From: Takakia lepidozioides
Lineage: Eukaryota > Streptophyta > Takakiopsida > Takakiales > Takakiaceae
Reading direction: 5' to 3'
Assembly: GCA_030704615.1 (NCBI GenBank)
Contig: CM060734.1
Coordinates: 63,504,042-63,568,041, forward strand
DNA: 64,000 bases
Part shown: positions 10,371-21,085 of the stretch, piece after piece
How the letters are laid out: each line of letters opens with the position of its first letter
Position numbering within the stretch: position 1 is the stretch's first letter
Made by a program: the position numbers and the translations under genes
Notes under the pieces: generated by a model
What the model was told of the DNA's origin: nothing
What the model saw: the letters and a program-made list of their open reading frames with translations, nothing else
Database searches by the model: none

Positions 10371-11141
10371 AGGTTCTTTCTTTTCCACAATTGTCTTTGT
10401 TTTTGCATGCCAAACGCATCTGCAAATTCTTGGTTGCGATCTGGTAGACAGAGGTTCATGTCTGGGTCGCGAGAGCCACTCGGGCCGCTTGGCATAGAGA
10501 GCTAGAGCTCTTGGACAAGTCCAGACACCAAAAAAATTCCGGGAGCATTCATGAAATCAAAGTAAACAGGTGCAGCTCCATGTTTGTAGCTTACTCCACC
10601 TTCTAGGTGACAAAAAAAAAAGACGGACCTTATCCCACGTGAAAAATGCAAAACTACAATCGTAATTTAAACAATGTTCAATGGACTTCAGAGCACGCTT
10701 GACACAACAAACAAGCATGCGGGGTGACAAAATCAATATCCATTAGTAAAAAAATTATTGACAAAATTATGTTTCCATAGGAAAACGAACTGTTTTGAAG
10801 CCCGAGGGTGATAATTTCGGATTCTTAATCATATATATTGATATTACCTAAATGAGGTGTTACCTGGAGAAGGCACATCATGGAAAGGAGAGGAGGTGAC
10901 ATGTTGGGAAGGCACAACATAAGCTTAGTTATTTTTTACAGAAGTCTCCTCTTTAGAATAAAGAAGAGCCAATAAAATCTAAGTCAGTTGCATTGTCATA
11001 CATGGCACACATGACATCTTGTAGCACAGTCACACATAAGAAATAAGCTGCATTATCATACATACATAGAGACATGTGAGATATGATGTGTGACGTCCAT
11101 GCAAGACTTCAATATATAAAGCAAGGTAGTTTGAGCTTATG
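10371..11141. other. Intergenic, no gene recognised
   Basis: AT-rich sequence at the 3' side of the minus-strand gypsy element. A 3' LTR would be expected here, but I found no match to the region upstream of gag (15.0-15.6 kb), so I cannot support one. Confidence 0.4.
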
Positions 11142-11900
11142 TTAGGTGGAATGTAAGCTCTTTGTGATCGTAGCAAGATGAGTAGCAAGGTTTTCTACAG
11201 CAGGGCTTCCGACAGTCTTCACATGAAAAGGGTTTGCTTGAGGATGATGATTATAATTGGAGAAAAATGGAATTTGCTTGGTCGAAGAATGTATAGAGTT
11301 GTTGTAGGCAAACTCAGCCAAGGGCAGAAGGTCCGTCCAATTATCTTGGTGATAATTTATTGTACAGCAAAGATACTGCTCCAAAATCTGGTTTACGCTT
11401 TCGGTTTGACCATCAGTCTGTGGATGATTACCTGTAGAGATATTGATCTTAATATCCAATATGTGGAATAATAAATTTGATATGAACTGTGGTCCTCGAT
11501 TAGATACGATGTCTTTCGGGAGTCCATAAATGCGATATATATTATTGAGGAAGAGTCTCGCAGTTTCCTTGCCTGTAACCATCTTATTACATGGAATGAA
11601 ATGTGTCATCTTCGTAAAACTATCCACAATAACAAAGATTGAGTCGGTGGTCTTGGAAATTGGAAGGTCCATAATAAAGTCCATAGACAAGGACGACCAT
11701 GGACCCTTGGGAATGGATAATAGTTGAAGAAGGCCGTAAGGTCGATGTCGTAGTCCCTTCGCCCTAGCACACGTATCACAAGATTTTATAAATTCTATCA
11801 CGAGTTTTCACATCTGCGGCCACCAATAGTCCGTGGATATCAATTCCATTATTTTGTTTAAGCCGAAATGTCATGTAGCTGGAAGATCATGATATATTTG
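11142..11900 (-). pseudogene. Gypsy integrase with altered catalytic residue
   Basis: The minus strand encodes an HHCC zinc-binding module (H...HFG upstream, CDTCARAK at the start of the open frame) and the integrase core. The core has MDFIMDLP, where the first catalytic Asp lies, SNRGPQF at the second catalytic site, and HPQTDGQTESVN with the final Glu. In active gypsy integrases the second motif is S-D-R-G; here Asp is replaced by Asn. Two in-frame TGA stops interrupt the zinc module, one at a position that is usually Arg, consistent with CGA to TGA decay. Integrase would insert the cDNA into the host genome. The frame ends at 11142 without the C-terminal module or chromodomain. Confidence 0.85.
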
Positions 11901-12056
11901 AAGAATTCGAAGTCGTGTAGGTCCTGGAGGTACATAAAAAAGTCATTTGAAATAAAGTAAGCCGTATTCGAAGTCGTTTGTAACATATGGGTTGTCTCGA
12001 GGTCGATTTAGTTGACTTCGTAGTGTCGTAGCAAATTGGTCACTCTTCAGTGCTTC

Positions 12057-13310
12057 CTAAATCTCCTTTATAATCTCTGCATCGTCATAGGTAGACAAGG
12101 ATAACATATTCAATTGGAGATTTGCTGGTTTCAAGATGATGGATTTTTGTTGGTCAAAAGCTATCTCCCCTTTTCTCGCCGCAAGATACGATCGTCGAGA
12201 AAGAGCATCAGGTTTCCCTTGAAGATGTCCGGGGCGATAGGTAATAACAAAATCAAACATTGCTAGTGACATACCTCATCTTGCTTGACGTCGATTCAAA
12301 ACATGAACACTCATCAAATATTCGAGGTTTTTGTGGTCGGTGTAGACAGTGACTGATGTTTAGCTCCCTCCAATAGATGACGCCACTCCTCAAAAACATC
12401 GATGATCGCTAGAAGTTCTTTGTCGTGGATTTTATAATTGATCTCTACAGCGGAAAATTTGCGAGAACGAAAACCAATAGGGTGAAGTCGGCTATCCGTA
12501 CCGTATTGAGAGAGTATAGCACATTTGGACATTCAAGAAATACTTCTGGGCATGACTCCGAATCTGCGACCGAAGGAACTTTGCATAAATGTCCGTTCAA
12601 TGCCCACAGATGATAGGAAGCCGCCAACACATACACGAACTGAGCCCTAATGCTGCTCCCAAATATAGACACCTACAAAGGTATTGCTTCTCCACTATCG
12701 GCATTTTAATGTCCAGTCATGAGAACTTCGCTTATTATAAATCAATACTACATATTAACCATCATAATTACACTTACTACCCAGTTTTGACCTCCTCTTG
12801 CAGTTATCACATCTAATAAGGCCTAGAGAAGATTCCTCACTCTTTAAAGCAGACATATTGTGAAGAGGATCCCAATGACCAAGGAGTATGCACCTGTATG
12901 ACAGTCTTGGAACCCACAAAAGCCTCGCAAAGTCTAATGCATCTGCTTCCAAAAAGAATGGTTTAGATGGGTCTGCATGTACCATTATTGGAGCCGTTGT
13001 AAATGCCTGCTTCAGCCTTTCAAATGCCTGGCCAGTCTTCTCGTCCCATACAAATTTGTCCTTCTTTGTGAGTCGTGTCAATGGTGCAGTAATTTTGGAA
13101 TAGTCTTTGATGAAGATTCTATAGAAGTTTGCAAATCCCAGAAAACATTGTACATCTCGAACCGAAGTTGGTTTAATCCACTCGATGATGGTTTATATTT
13201 TTTTTTGATCCATAAAAACGCATGTGTCGGAAATAATGTAGCCCAGAAATTCGACCTCAGAGTGATGGAAAAGACATTTTTCCAACTTGGCATATAGTCT
13301 CAATAAGGTT
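12057..13310 (-). pseudogene. Gypsy RT thumb/connection and RNase H, interrupted
   Basis: From 13310 leftwards the minus strand encodes an RT thumb (frameshifted [19 protein letters not shown]), the connection (TRLTKKDKFVWDEKTGQAFERL, LEADALDFA) and RNase H ([33 protein letters not shown]) down to FVITYRPGHLQGKPDALSRR. RNase H degrades the RNA strand during reverse transcription. The frame is broken between LDFA (ending at 12926) and the ILSQYG segment (beginning near 12525) by the unrelated 390-bp piece described separately. Confidence 0.8.
12536..12925. mobile_element. About 390-bp insertion inside the gypsy RNase H domain
   Basis: RNase H coding sequence is continuous in gypsy relatives between the LEADALDFA and LSQYG motifs, which are normally only a few residues apart. 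Here they are separated by roughly 390 bases without similarity to gypsy. The most likely explanation is a small nested non-autonomous element or a captured fragment. I could not define a target duplication or terminal repeats by eye. Confidence 0.5.
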
Positions 13311-13900
13311 TAAGGTTTAGGGTCATAGTCATAAGGTCGATATTTTGGCAATATGTCTGCATTTTTCTTCTCGAAGACATCCTTGAAATCTTGATATTGA
13401 GTGGATAATGTTGAAGTATCTTTGTCTGTTGTGGTCTTGATTGAAATCACATAAAGTGCAAATGCCGCATCCTTTTTGGTAGCTCTCATGAAAACTCTAG
13501 CTCCAAGGAACAGGGTTGAATACCTTTGATATTTCTACATTTTTGTCTTGTAGAAATTTTTCGCAATCGCCAGTCGATCTCAAGATTGTGAAGTACGAAC
13601 CAAGAAAGTCCGAGGCTCATAGGATTCGTTGGAGACTGGATGACGTTGAAAACAATATGTGATGCTTGATCTTTAAACTTCACTTCAAGTGGTCGAGTTT
13701 CATGGTCGACATCTCCTGATGCTAACGGTCGTCCATCGATGATTTCAACGGGGGGCGAAAGTTTATTCTTTACGAGCATTAAATTGTGTTGCTTCGCAAA
13801 GTTTTTGTCAATAAACATGCTGAAGCCCCTGAGTCCAAAAGTGCTTCTACAGAGATATCTCGATTTAGCACTCTGATTTATATCGAAACTGTGAAGCAAG
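13311..13900 (-). pseudogene. Gypsy retropepsin and linker to RT
   Basis: The minus frame contains the C-terminal part of a retropepsin-like domain: FIDKNFAKQHNL, PPVEIIDGRPL, FNVIQSPTNPMSLGLSWF and HNLEIDW, as in gypsy proteases. After a frame change it continues into the linker that precedes RT (YQDFKDVFEKKNADILPKYR), ending at about 13310. The next residues expected are the RT fingers, but the sequence jumps to the RT thumb. The usual catalytic DSG part upstream is degraded. Confidence 0.75.
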
Positions 13901-13989
13901 GTACAGGGTCTGGAGGTAGAAATAATCATTTTTTTGGTGAGAAATTTGTGGTGTCTAGTCGCATGGTCCTTATTGTGATTGGACATCTT

Positions 13990-14994
13990 CGTTTTCCGAC
14001 CTCCTCATATCGAATACTTGAGTTGTGCCCCGAGCTTTAAATCTTCTCTTGTTAGGGCAGTTAAATGCTATGTGATCTTCTTCTCCACAATAGAGGCATA
14101 ATCCATTCGAGCTCCATATTTGTTTTTTTTGTGGCGTCAATGGCTTGAATCAGACAACATCAATCTGCATAGGATTACTACAAGATGTCTGATGGATTGT
14201 TGTGTTTGGTGCCGTAGTAGCAGCGGCATGATGCGTCATCGACCATCCAGATCGCTTCTCTTGACGTCTTTCGAACAAACAATTATTGCATGCAATGACT
14301 TGGCTGATGAATTCACTCAGTGTGCTCACGTTTGACATTGTCAGCAACAAATCTTTTACATCATCTTTTAGTCCACATCGAAACTGACTAATGATGCTCT
14401 TCTAATTCTAGTCGAGGTCGCACGCAAGTTGTCGAAATTCGGCAACATAAAAGGAAGCAGGACGTGCTCTTTGTCGAAGATTTCGTATCTTTGTCTCTGC
14501 AACTCTCTCTCTATCATTCTTTCCAAACGTTGCAGTGAATTTGGACATGAACGCTTCAAAATTGTACAATAAATGTGAATTATTTTCTAATAGCGGTGCA
14601 AACCCAGATAGGGCAGTGCCTGATAAAATGGTGCCCACGAATCTCACTTGAATACCTTCATCGGGGTAGCATTGTGGATATAGTCGTAGGAACAGTCGTA
14701 CTTGTTGAACAAAACCGCCAAATCTTGATCTCGTCCCGTCAAATTTTTCGGGCATGCTGATCTTTGGTTATCTCGTAATCTGTTGAAGATGAACCGTTGC
14801 AGTATGGACTCGTATGGTTGAAGATCAATTGTTCGACTCCTTTAACTCTGAAATTTTTTGTTGCAAATGGTGGAAAGCGTTGCCAAGATCTTGAGATTGA
14901 TCAGCATGCAATTGGGCGGTAGAGGTATAAAGTTCTTGCATCTGGAGTTGAAGACTCTGCAATGTGGCGACCATTTCCCCAAATGTGCCTTCCA
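13990..14994 (-). pseudogene. Gypsy gag with coiled coil and zinc knuckle
   Basis: An ATG at about 14994 opens an N-terminal coiled coil (MEGTFGEMVATLQSLQLQMQ) that stops near 14829. The retrotransposon gag domain follows in 14755-14408 (PEKFDGTRSRFGGFVQQV, FRQLACDLD) and continues in another frame to about 14150. A zinc knuckle is encoded at about 14050-14105 (CLYCGEEDHIAFNC, C-x2-C-x4-H-x4-C). Gag forms the particle that packages the element RNA. Stops and frame changes separate the parts. Confidence 0.8.
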
Positions 14995-15005
14995 TCTTAA
15001 CTAAC

Positions 15006-15580
15006 TAAAGAAAAAACTTTAGTCTCGCCAAACTGTCAAGGACGAGAACATGATTGAACACAAACAAGATATCAGACTAGAGGTACAAGACTAGACAAGA
15101 AGTCAAGGTCGGCGTGGCCGAATGCATAATGGATAAACATGAATCAAGATTATCTTTATAACAATGGACAAGAACTGGAACTCGACTCGAATACTGGAAT
15201 GCTGGAAACTGGACTGGGGTACCCGATATTGGAAACTGGACTAGAGTACTGGAAGCTGGACTGGAGTATTGGTTGGGAACAAGAGTAGCTTGAACTTGTG
15301 TTGGCGAGACTGAAGAGTATCCAGTCTCGCCTCCTATATATACTGACTACTAGGAAATTTCCTAAGAAGTTTTCCCAATGGAGGTTTCTTGAAGGAGAAG
15401 TTTCCTCCAAATGAAGCTTCCTGAGCAGTTTCCCAAGTTACTCTCGGTAATTTGATAACTTATGGTAACTAATGGTAAATTATGATAGATCATGGTAAAT
15501 CACGGTAACTTTCGTTAACATGGTAACTTGATAACTTCTGGTATTTACTCCTGGTAAGTTTCTCTGGGCTATGTCCATGA
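15006..15580. other. Leader/LTR candidate region with short degenerate tandem repeats
   Basis: Lies upstream of gag on the minus strand, where a leader and 5' LTR would be. At 15175-15275 the motif TGGAAACTGGACTGGAGTA recurs about five times in diverged form, and at 15430-15560 GGTAA-rich short repeats (GATAACTTATGGTAACTAATGG) recur. No primer-binding site or LTR pair was found. Confidence 0.35.
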
Positions 15581-15589
15581 CACCCAAAG

Positions 15590-18500
15590 CCCACTTTGCT
15601 ATTTTTGCAATCTCCCATGTCGAGGCTTCATATATTGATATATCCACTTTGCTATTTTTCGCGAATTTACAGCGACCAAAAGTAATTGAAATTCCAATTC
15701 TCCCACCTGAAGGGCCAATCATTGCCCCCACTTTGCTATTTTTCCTGAATTCCAGCGACCCAAAGTACTTGAAATTCCATATCTCCCACACTACGGATCC
15801 AAAAATCATGAGACCAAGCCGGTGCCCCCTCCTCATCGAGGATTTCCATCGGCACCAAGCACCGGGGCTGGGGCCACGGTTTGGGAGATCTCAACGACGC
15901 TACAAACAAAACAAAACAAAACAAAACAAACAAACTGACTTCCTTCATATATTGACTAGGGTAGCATGTGCAGTTGGCCCAAGTGTCCAGTGTCATCTAA
16001 GTCCAAGTGTAATCCCCTATGTCTCAAAGTGTGTCTCCTATGTCGAGGCCCAAATGCAACCCTCTAGGGTAGCCTTTGCCATTGGCCCAGGCCCAGCGTC
16101 CAATGTCATCTAAGTAAGTTTTTTTTCACAAATCAGCTTTCGACCAGATTTTACCCGGAGATCTTTCCCTTGATATCTCTCCCATTGAGGTTTCAACCAT
16201 TGTCCCAGGAATGCCCACTTTGCCATTTTTGCTATTTTTTGTGCATTTACAGCGACCAAAAGTACTTGGAATTCCACATCTCCCACACCGCAGGTCCAAA
16301 AATCATGAGACCAAGCCGGTGCACCCGTCCTCGTCGAGGGCTTTCCAACGGCACCAAGCACCGGGGCTAGGGCCCCCCGGTTTGGGAGATCTCAACGACG
16401 CTACAAAACAAAACAAAACAAAACAAAACAAACATCTCGCTTCATATATTGACTAGGGTAGCCTGTGCCGTTGGCCCAAGTGTCCGGTGTCATCTAAGTC
16501 CAAGTGCAATCCCCTATGTCTCAAAGTGCATCTCCTATGTCGAGGCCCAAATGCAACCTCTAGGGTAGCTTTTGCAGTTGGCCCAAGTATCCAATGTCAT
16601 CTAAGTAAGTTTTTTTTCCATAGAGCCTACGACCAGATTTGAACCGGAGACCTTTCCCTTGATATCTCTCCCATCGAGGCTCCAACCATTATCCCAGGAA
16701 TGCCCACTTTGCCATTTTTACTATTTTTTGTGAATTTACAGCGACCAAAAGTAATTCGAATTCCACATCTCCCACACCGCAGGTCCAGAAATCATGAGAC
16801 CAATCCGGTGCACCCCTCTTTGTCGATGGCTTTCCAACGGCAGCAAGCACCGGGGGCTGGGGCCCCGCAGTTTGAGAGATCTCAATGACGCTACAAAACA
16901 AAACAAAACAAAACAAACGTCTCGCTTCATATATTGAATAGGGTAGCCTTTGCCGTTGGCCCAAGTGTCCAGTGTCATCTAAGCCCAAGTGTACGATCTT
17001 CTACGTATCCCAGTGCGTCCTATATTGAGGCCCAAGTGTGACCTCTAGGGTAGCCTGTACCTTTGGCCCTTGTGCGAAGAATTGCGATCTTATAAGACCA
17101 AGTCCAATTTCCTATGTATCCCAGTGCTTCTCCTATGGTGAGGCCCAAGTGCGGCCTCTATTTGGCCCATCTATGAAGAATTGAAATCTAAGACCAAGTG
17201 CAATTTCCTATGTATCCCAGTGCCTCTCCTATGTCGAGGCCCAAGTGCGACCTCTAGGGTAGCATGTGCCTTCGGCCTATGTGTGAAGAATTGAAATCTA
17301 AGACCAAGTGCAATTTCCTATGTATCCGAGTGCGTCTCCTATGTCGAGGCCCAAATGTGCCCTCTAGGTTAGCATGTGCCGTTGGCCCAAGTGTCCAGTG
17401 TCATCTAAGCCCAAGTATAAGATCTTTTATGTATCCCAGTGCGTCTTCTATGGTGAGGCCCAAGTGCGGCCTCTATTTGGCCCATATATGAAGAATTGAA
17501 ATCTAAGACCAAGTGCAATTTCCTATGTATCCCAGTGCCTCTCCTATGTCGAGGCCCAAGTGCGACCTCTAGGGTAGGCTGTGCCTTCGGCCTATGTGTG
17601 AAGAATTGAAATCTAAGACCAAATGCAATTTCCTATGTATCTGAGTGCGTCTCCTATGTCAAGGCCCAAATGTGCCCTCTAGGTTAGCCTGTGCCGTTGG
17701 CCTAAGTGTCCAATGTCATCTCAGCCCAAGTGTAAGATCTTTTATGTATCCTAGTGCGTCTCCTATGTCGAGGCCCAAGTGCAATCTCTAGGGTAGCCTG
17801 TGCCGTTGGCCCAAGTGTCCAATGTCATCTAAGTCCAAGTGCATCAATATATGAAGCAAACCATATCTAATCATTTTTTTTTTCCCACAGAGCCTACGAC
17901 CAGATTTGAACCGGAGACCTTTCCCTTTATATCTCTCGTGTCGAGGCTCAAATCGTTGCCCAGTGACAAAAAGTACTTAGCCATATCTCATCATTTTTTC
18001 TCCACAGAGCCTACGACCAGATTTGAACCGGAGACTTTTCCCTTGATATCTCTCATGTCGAGGCTCCACCATTGTCCCAGGAATGCCCACTTTGCTATTT
18101 TTCCTGAATTTCCAGCACCCAAAGTACTTGGGATTCCAAATCTCCCACACCGCAAGTCCAAGAATTCTGAGACCAAGCCCCTGTACCCTATCTCATCGAG
18201 GGCTTTCCAACGGTACCAAGCACCAGGGCTGAGGCCTCGCGGTTTGGGACATCTCAACGTGACAAAACAAAACAAACGTCTCGATTCATATATTGACTAG
18301 GGTAGCCTGTGCCGTGGGCCCAAGTGTCCACTGTCATCTAAGTCCAAGTGCATCAATATATGAAGCAAGCCATATCCAATCATTTTTTTCCACACAACCT
18401 ACGACCAGATTTGAACCGGAGACCTTCCCTTGATATGTCCAAGTGTTATCTCCTATATATCCAAGTGTGTCTCCTATGTGGAGGCTCAAATGCGACCTCT

Positions 18501-18745
18501 AGGGTAGCTTGTGCCGTTGGCCCAAATGCCCAATGTCGTCTAAACCCAAGTGCAAGATCTCATATGTATGCTAGTGCGTCTCCTAAGTGAGGCCCAAGTG
18601 CGATCTCTAGAGTAGCTTGTGTCGTTGGCACAAGTGTCCACTGTCATCTAAGTCATCTAAGTCTAATGATTTAGCCATATCTAATCATTTTTTTTTCCCA
18701 CATAGCCTATGACCAGATTTGAACCGGAGACCTCTCCCTTGTTGT
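15590..18745 (-). repeat. Tandem array of about 489-bp tRNA-like repeat units, left arm
   Basis: Units start near 15720, 16204 and 16693, giving a period of 484-489 bp. Each has a body (GCCCACTTTGCTATTTTT...GAGGGCTTTCCAACGG...GGGAGATCTCAACGACGC), an AAAAC run, a block of about 110-bp subrepeats and a tRNA-like segment. From about 17000 to 17860 only the 110-bp subrepeats continue (GAGGCCCAAGTGCGACCTCTAGGGTAGCC, about eight copies). At 17.9, 18.0, 18.4 and 18.7 kb the tRNA-like segment recurs, with one further body at 18076. On the minus strand the tRNA-like segment reads TGGGACAATGG (A-box-like, one mismatch to TRGCNNARYGG), 40 bases, then GGTTCAAATC, a perfect match to the B-box core. Pol III orientation is therefore minus. 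No protein is encoded. Confidence 0.85.
16636..16645 (-). promoter_or_regulatory. B-box-like internal Pol III promoter element in the array
   Basis: The complement reads GGTTCAAATC, matching the B-box core GGTTCRANNC. Further copies in the same orientation lie at 17903-17912, 18020-18029, 18409-18418 and 18716-18725, and in the opposite orientation at 19432-19441, about 19895-19904 and 20838-20847. The copy near 16147 is mutated. Function is inferred only from the motif and the paired A-box-like sequence 40 bases away. Confidence 0.45.
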
Positions 18746-19295
18746 CTCTTCCGCGATGGCCAACCATCCGTTGAGCCATTGAATGAATTTTGATTGATCT
18801 GATATTAGTCCGTGACCTGTGCGAGGGTGTCTCAAACGTACTGGCAAAGTTTGGAAGCAAACAAAAATGATTTGGATGGGCAACCATCCGCTCACCCGTT
18901 GAATGTATTCCGCTGGATCTGCTATTGCTTTGGGACCTGTTGGACTGTGTTTCGCGTGCTCACGATTTTTTTTTTTCATTCGGTTTTTTAATGGGGCGTG
19001 TAATGTAGCCATATGCAACGTGCGTGCCAAATTTGGGAGCAAACATAATTCATTTGGACCCAAAACCACAATTTCTTCCCTGTTTTGCACTCCAAACTTG
19101 ATTTGTGTTCAACTTCATGCACTCTTCATAGAGAGTTCTGCAATAGTGAGCGAAGAGAACACTTTTTTTTTGGGGCATTTTTTATTGGTCCAAATTTTGG
19201 TGGGGGAGTAGTGGTGGGATGCTGGAAGCCGCAGAACAAAATTGAGCCAAAAACAAAATCGATACGTGCCAGAAACCCCCGATGAAAGGCAGTGC
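18746..19295. repeat. Spacer between the inverted array arms, with a 120-bp imperfect duplication
   Basis: The sequence between the two arms is unrelated to the unit. Two adjacent segments of about 120 bp, at 18757 and 18877, are imperfect copies: CAACCATCCG, CCATTGAATG/CCGTTGAATG, GATCTGATATT/GATCTGCTATT and GGACCTGTTG/GTGACCTGTG recur in the same order. A third partial copy sharing CCAAATTTGGGAGCAAAC follows near 19030. Confidence 0.55.
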
Positions 19296-20945
19296 AAACC
19301 TTGGACCTGCGGTGTGGGAGATGTGGAATTTCAACTTTGGGTCGCTGGAAATTCCCGAAAAATAGCAAAGTGGGAATTCCTTGGACAATGGTTGGAGCCT
19401 TGAGAGGAGAGATATCAAGGGAAAGGTCACCGGTTCAAATCTGGTCGTAGGCTCTATGGAAAAAAAATGCATTTGGACTTAGATGACATTGGACCTTTGG
19501 GCCAACGGCAGAGGCTACCCTAGAGGTAGCACTTGGGCCTGGACATAGGAGACACACTTGCACACATAGGAGATTGCACTTGGGCTTAGATGACACTTGA
19601 CACTTGGGCCAACGGCACAGGCTACCCTAGTCAATATATGAAGCGAGATTTTTGTTTTGTTTTGTTTTGTAGCGTCGTTGAGATCTCCTAACCCGCGGGG
19701 CCTAGCTCCGGTGCTTGGTGCCGTTGGAAAGCCCTCGACGAGGAGGGGTACACCGGCTTGGTCTCATGATTTTTGGACACCCGGTGTGGGAGATGTGGAA
19801 TTTCAAGTACTTTGGGTAGCTGGAAATTCACGAAAAATAACAAAAATAGCAAAGTGGGTATTCCTGGGATAATGCTGACAGGAGACATATCAAGGGTTCA
19901 AATCTGGTCGTAGGCTCTGTGGAAAATTGATTAAATATGGCTTGCTTCATATATTGATGCACTTGGACTTAGATGATATTGGACACTTCCTAGATATGGG
20001 AGACGTACTTAGATACTTAGGAGATTGCACTTGCGTTAAGATTATCCACTAGACACTTGGGCCTCTACATGGGAGATGCACTTGGATACATGAATAGAAG
20101 ATTGCACTTGGGCTTAGATGAGCCTCGACATAGGAGACGCACTTGGATACATAGGAAATTGCACTTGGTCTTAGATTTCAATTCGTCACACATGGGCCGA
20201 CGGTATAGGCTACACTAGAGGTCGCACTTGGGCCTCGACATAGGAGAGGCAATGGCATACATAGAAGATCTTACACTTGGGCTAAGAGGACACTTGACAC
20301 TTGGGCCAATGGCACATGCTACCCTAGAGGTTGTATTTAGGCCTCGACATAGGAGACGCACTTGGATACATAGGGGATTGCATTTGGACTTAGATGATGA
20401 CACTAGACATTTGGGCCAACGGCACAAGCTACCCAAGAGGTCGCATTTGGGCCTCGACATAGGAGACGCACTTGGATACATAGGGGATTGCACTTGGACT
20501 TAGATGATGACACTGGAGACTTGGGCCAACGTCACAGGCTACCCTAGTCAATATATGAAGCAAGATGTTTGTTTTGTTTTGTTTTGTTTTGTAGCGTCGT
20601 TAAGATCTCCCAAACCGCGGGCCCCAACCCCGGTGCTTGGTGCCGTTGGAAAGCCCTCGATGAGGAGGGGTGCACGGGCTTGGTCTCATGATTTTTGGAC
20701 AAGCGGTGAGGGAGATGTGGAATTCCAAGTACTTTTGGTCGTTGGAAATTCACAAAAAATAGCAAAAATGGCAAAGTGGGCATTCCTGGGACAATGGTTG
20801 GAGCCTCGAGGGGAGAGATATCAAGGGAAAAGTCTCCGGTTCAAATCTGGCTGTAGGCTCTATGGAAAAAAACTTACTTTGATGCCATTGGGCTGTTGGA
20901 AATTCAGGAAAAATAGCAAAGTGGGCATTCCTGGGAGAATGGTTG
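19296..20945 (+). repeat. Inverted arm of the tRNA-like repeat array
   Basis: The same blocks as in the left arm, now reverse-complemented: bodies at about 19300-19390, 19640-19870 and 20545-20790, tRNA-like segments at about 19390-19460, 19870-19930 and 20795-20870, and subrepeats between them (19470-19640, 19950-20540). Pol III orientation is plus. A transcript crossing 18.7-19.3 kb would contain long self-complementary stretches. Confidence 0.85.
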
Positions 20946-21085
20946 GACTCATGAGACCAAGCCCGTGCACCCCTTCTCGTTTAGGGTTTTCCAACAGTAC
21001 CAAGCACCAAGGTTGGGGCCTCGCGGTTGGGGACATCTCAAATCTACAAAACAAAATAAAACAAACGTCTCGATTCATATATTGA
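20946..21085 (-). repeat. Array repeat body switching back to the left-arm orientation
   Basis: Starting at CTCATGAGACCAAGCCCGTG, the body runs again in the same orientation as the 15.6-18.7 kb arm and ends with ACAAACGTCTCGATTCATATATTGA. The switch happens inside the body at about 20945, next to an inverted partial body at 20890-20945, so it is a rearrangement breakpoint. Confidence 0.65.

Larger units (their letters stand above)
11142..15005 (-). mobile_element. Ty3/gypsy retrotransposon, internally deleted (gag, PR, [RT core lost], RNase H, IN)
   Basis: On the minus strand the domain order from right to left is gag (about 14994-14000), protease (about 13900-13486), a short linker, the reverse transcriptase thumb/connection and RNase H (about 13300-12060) and integrase (about 11900-11142). 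This order, with integrase after RNase H, is that of Ty3/gypsy. The region that should hold the RT fingers and palm with the catalytic YxDD is absent between about 13310 and 13300. A foreign piece of about 390 bp splits RNase H. Multiple stops and frameshifts occur. The element cannot move on its own. Confidence 0.85.

Noticed and set aside
10371-15580. LTR pair around the minus-strand gypsy element
   Set aside because: I compared the flanks by eye and found no shared terminal sequence, primer-binding site or polypurine tract that I could defend.
16636-20847. Possible tRNA genes at the GGTTCAAATC motifs
   Set aside because: Only A- and B-box-like segments are present; no acceptor stem or anticodon arm can be formed, and the motif recurs at the same place in every repeat unit.
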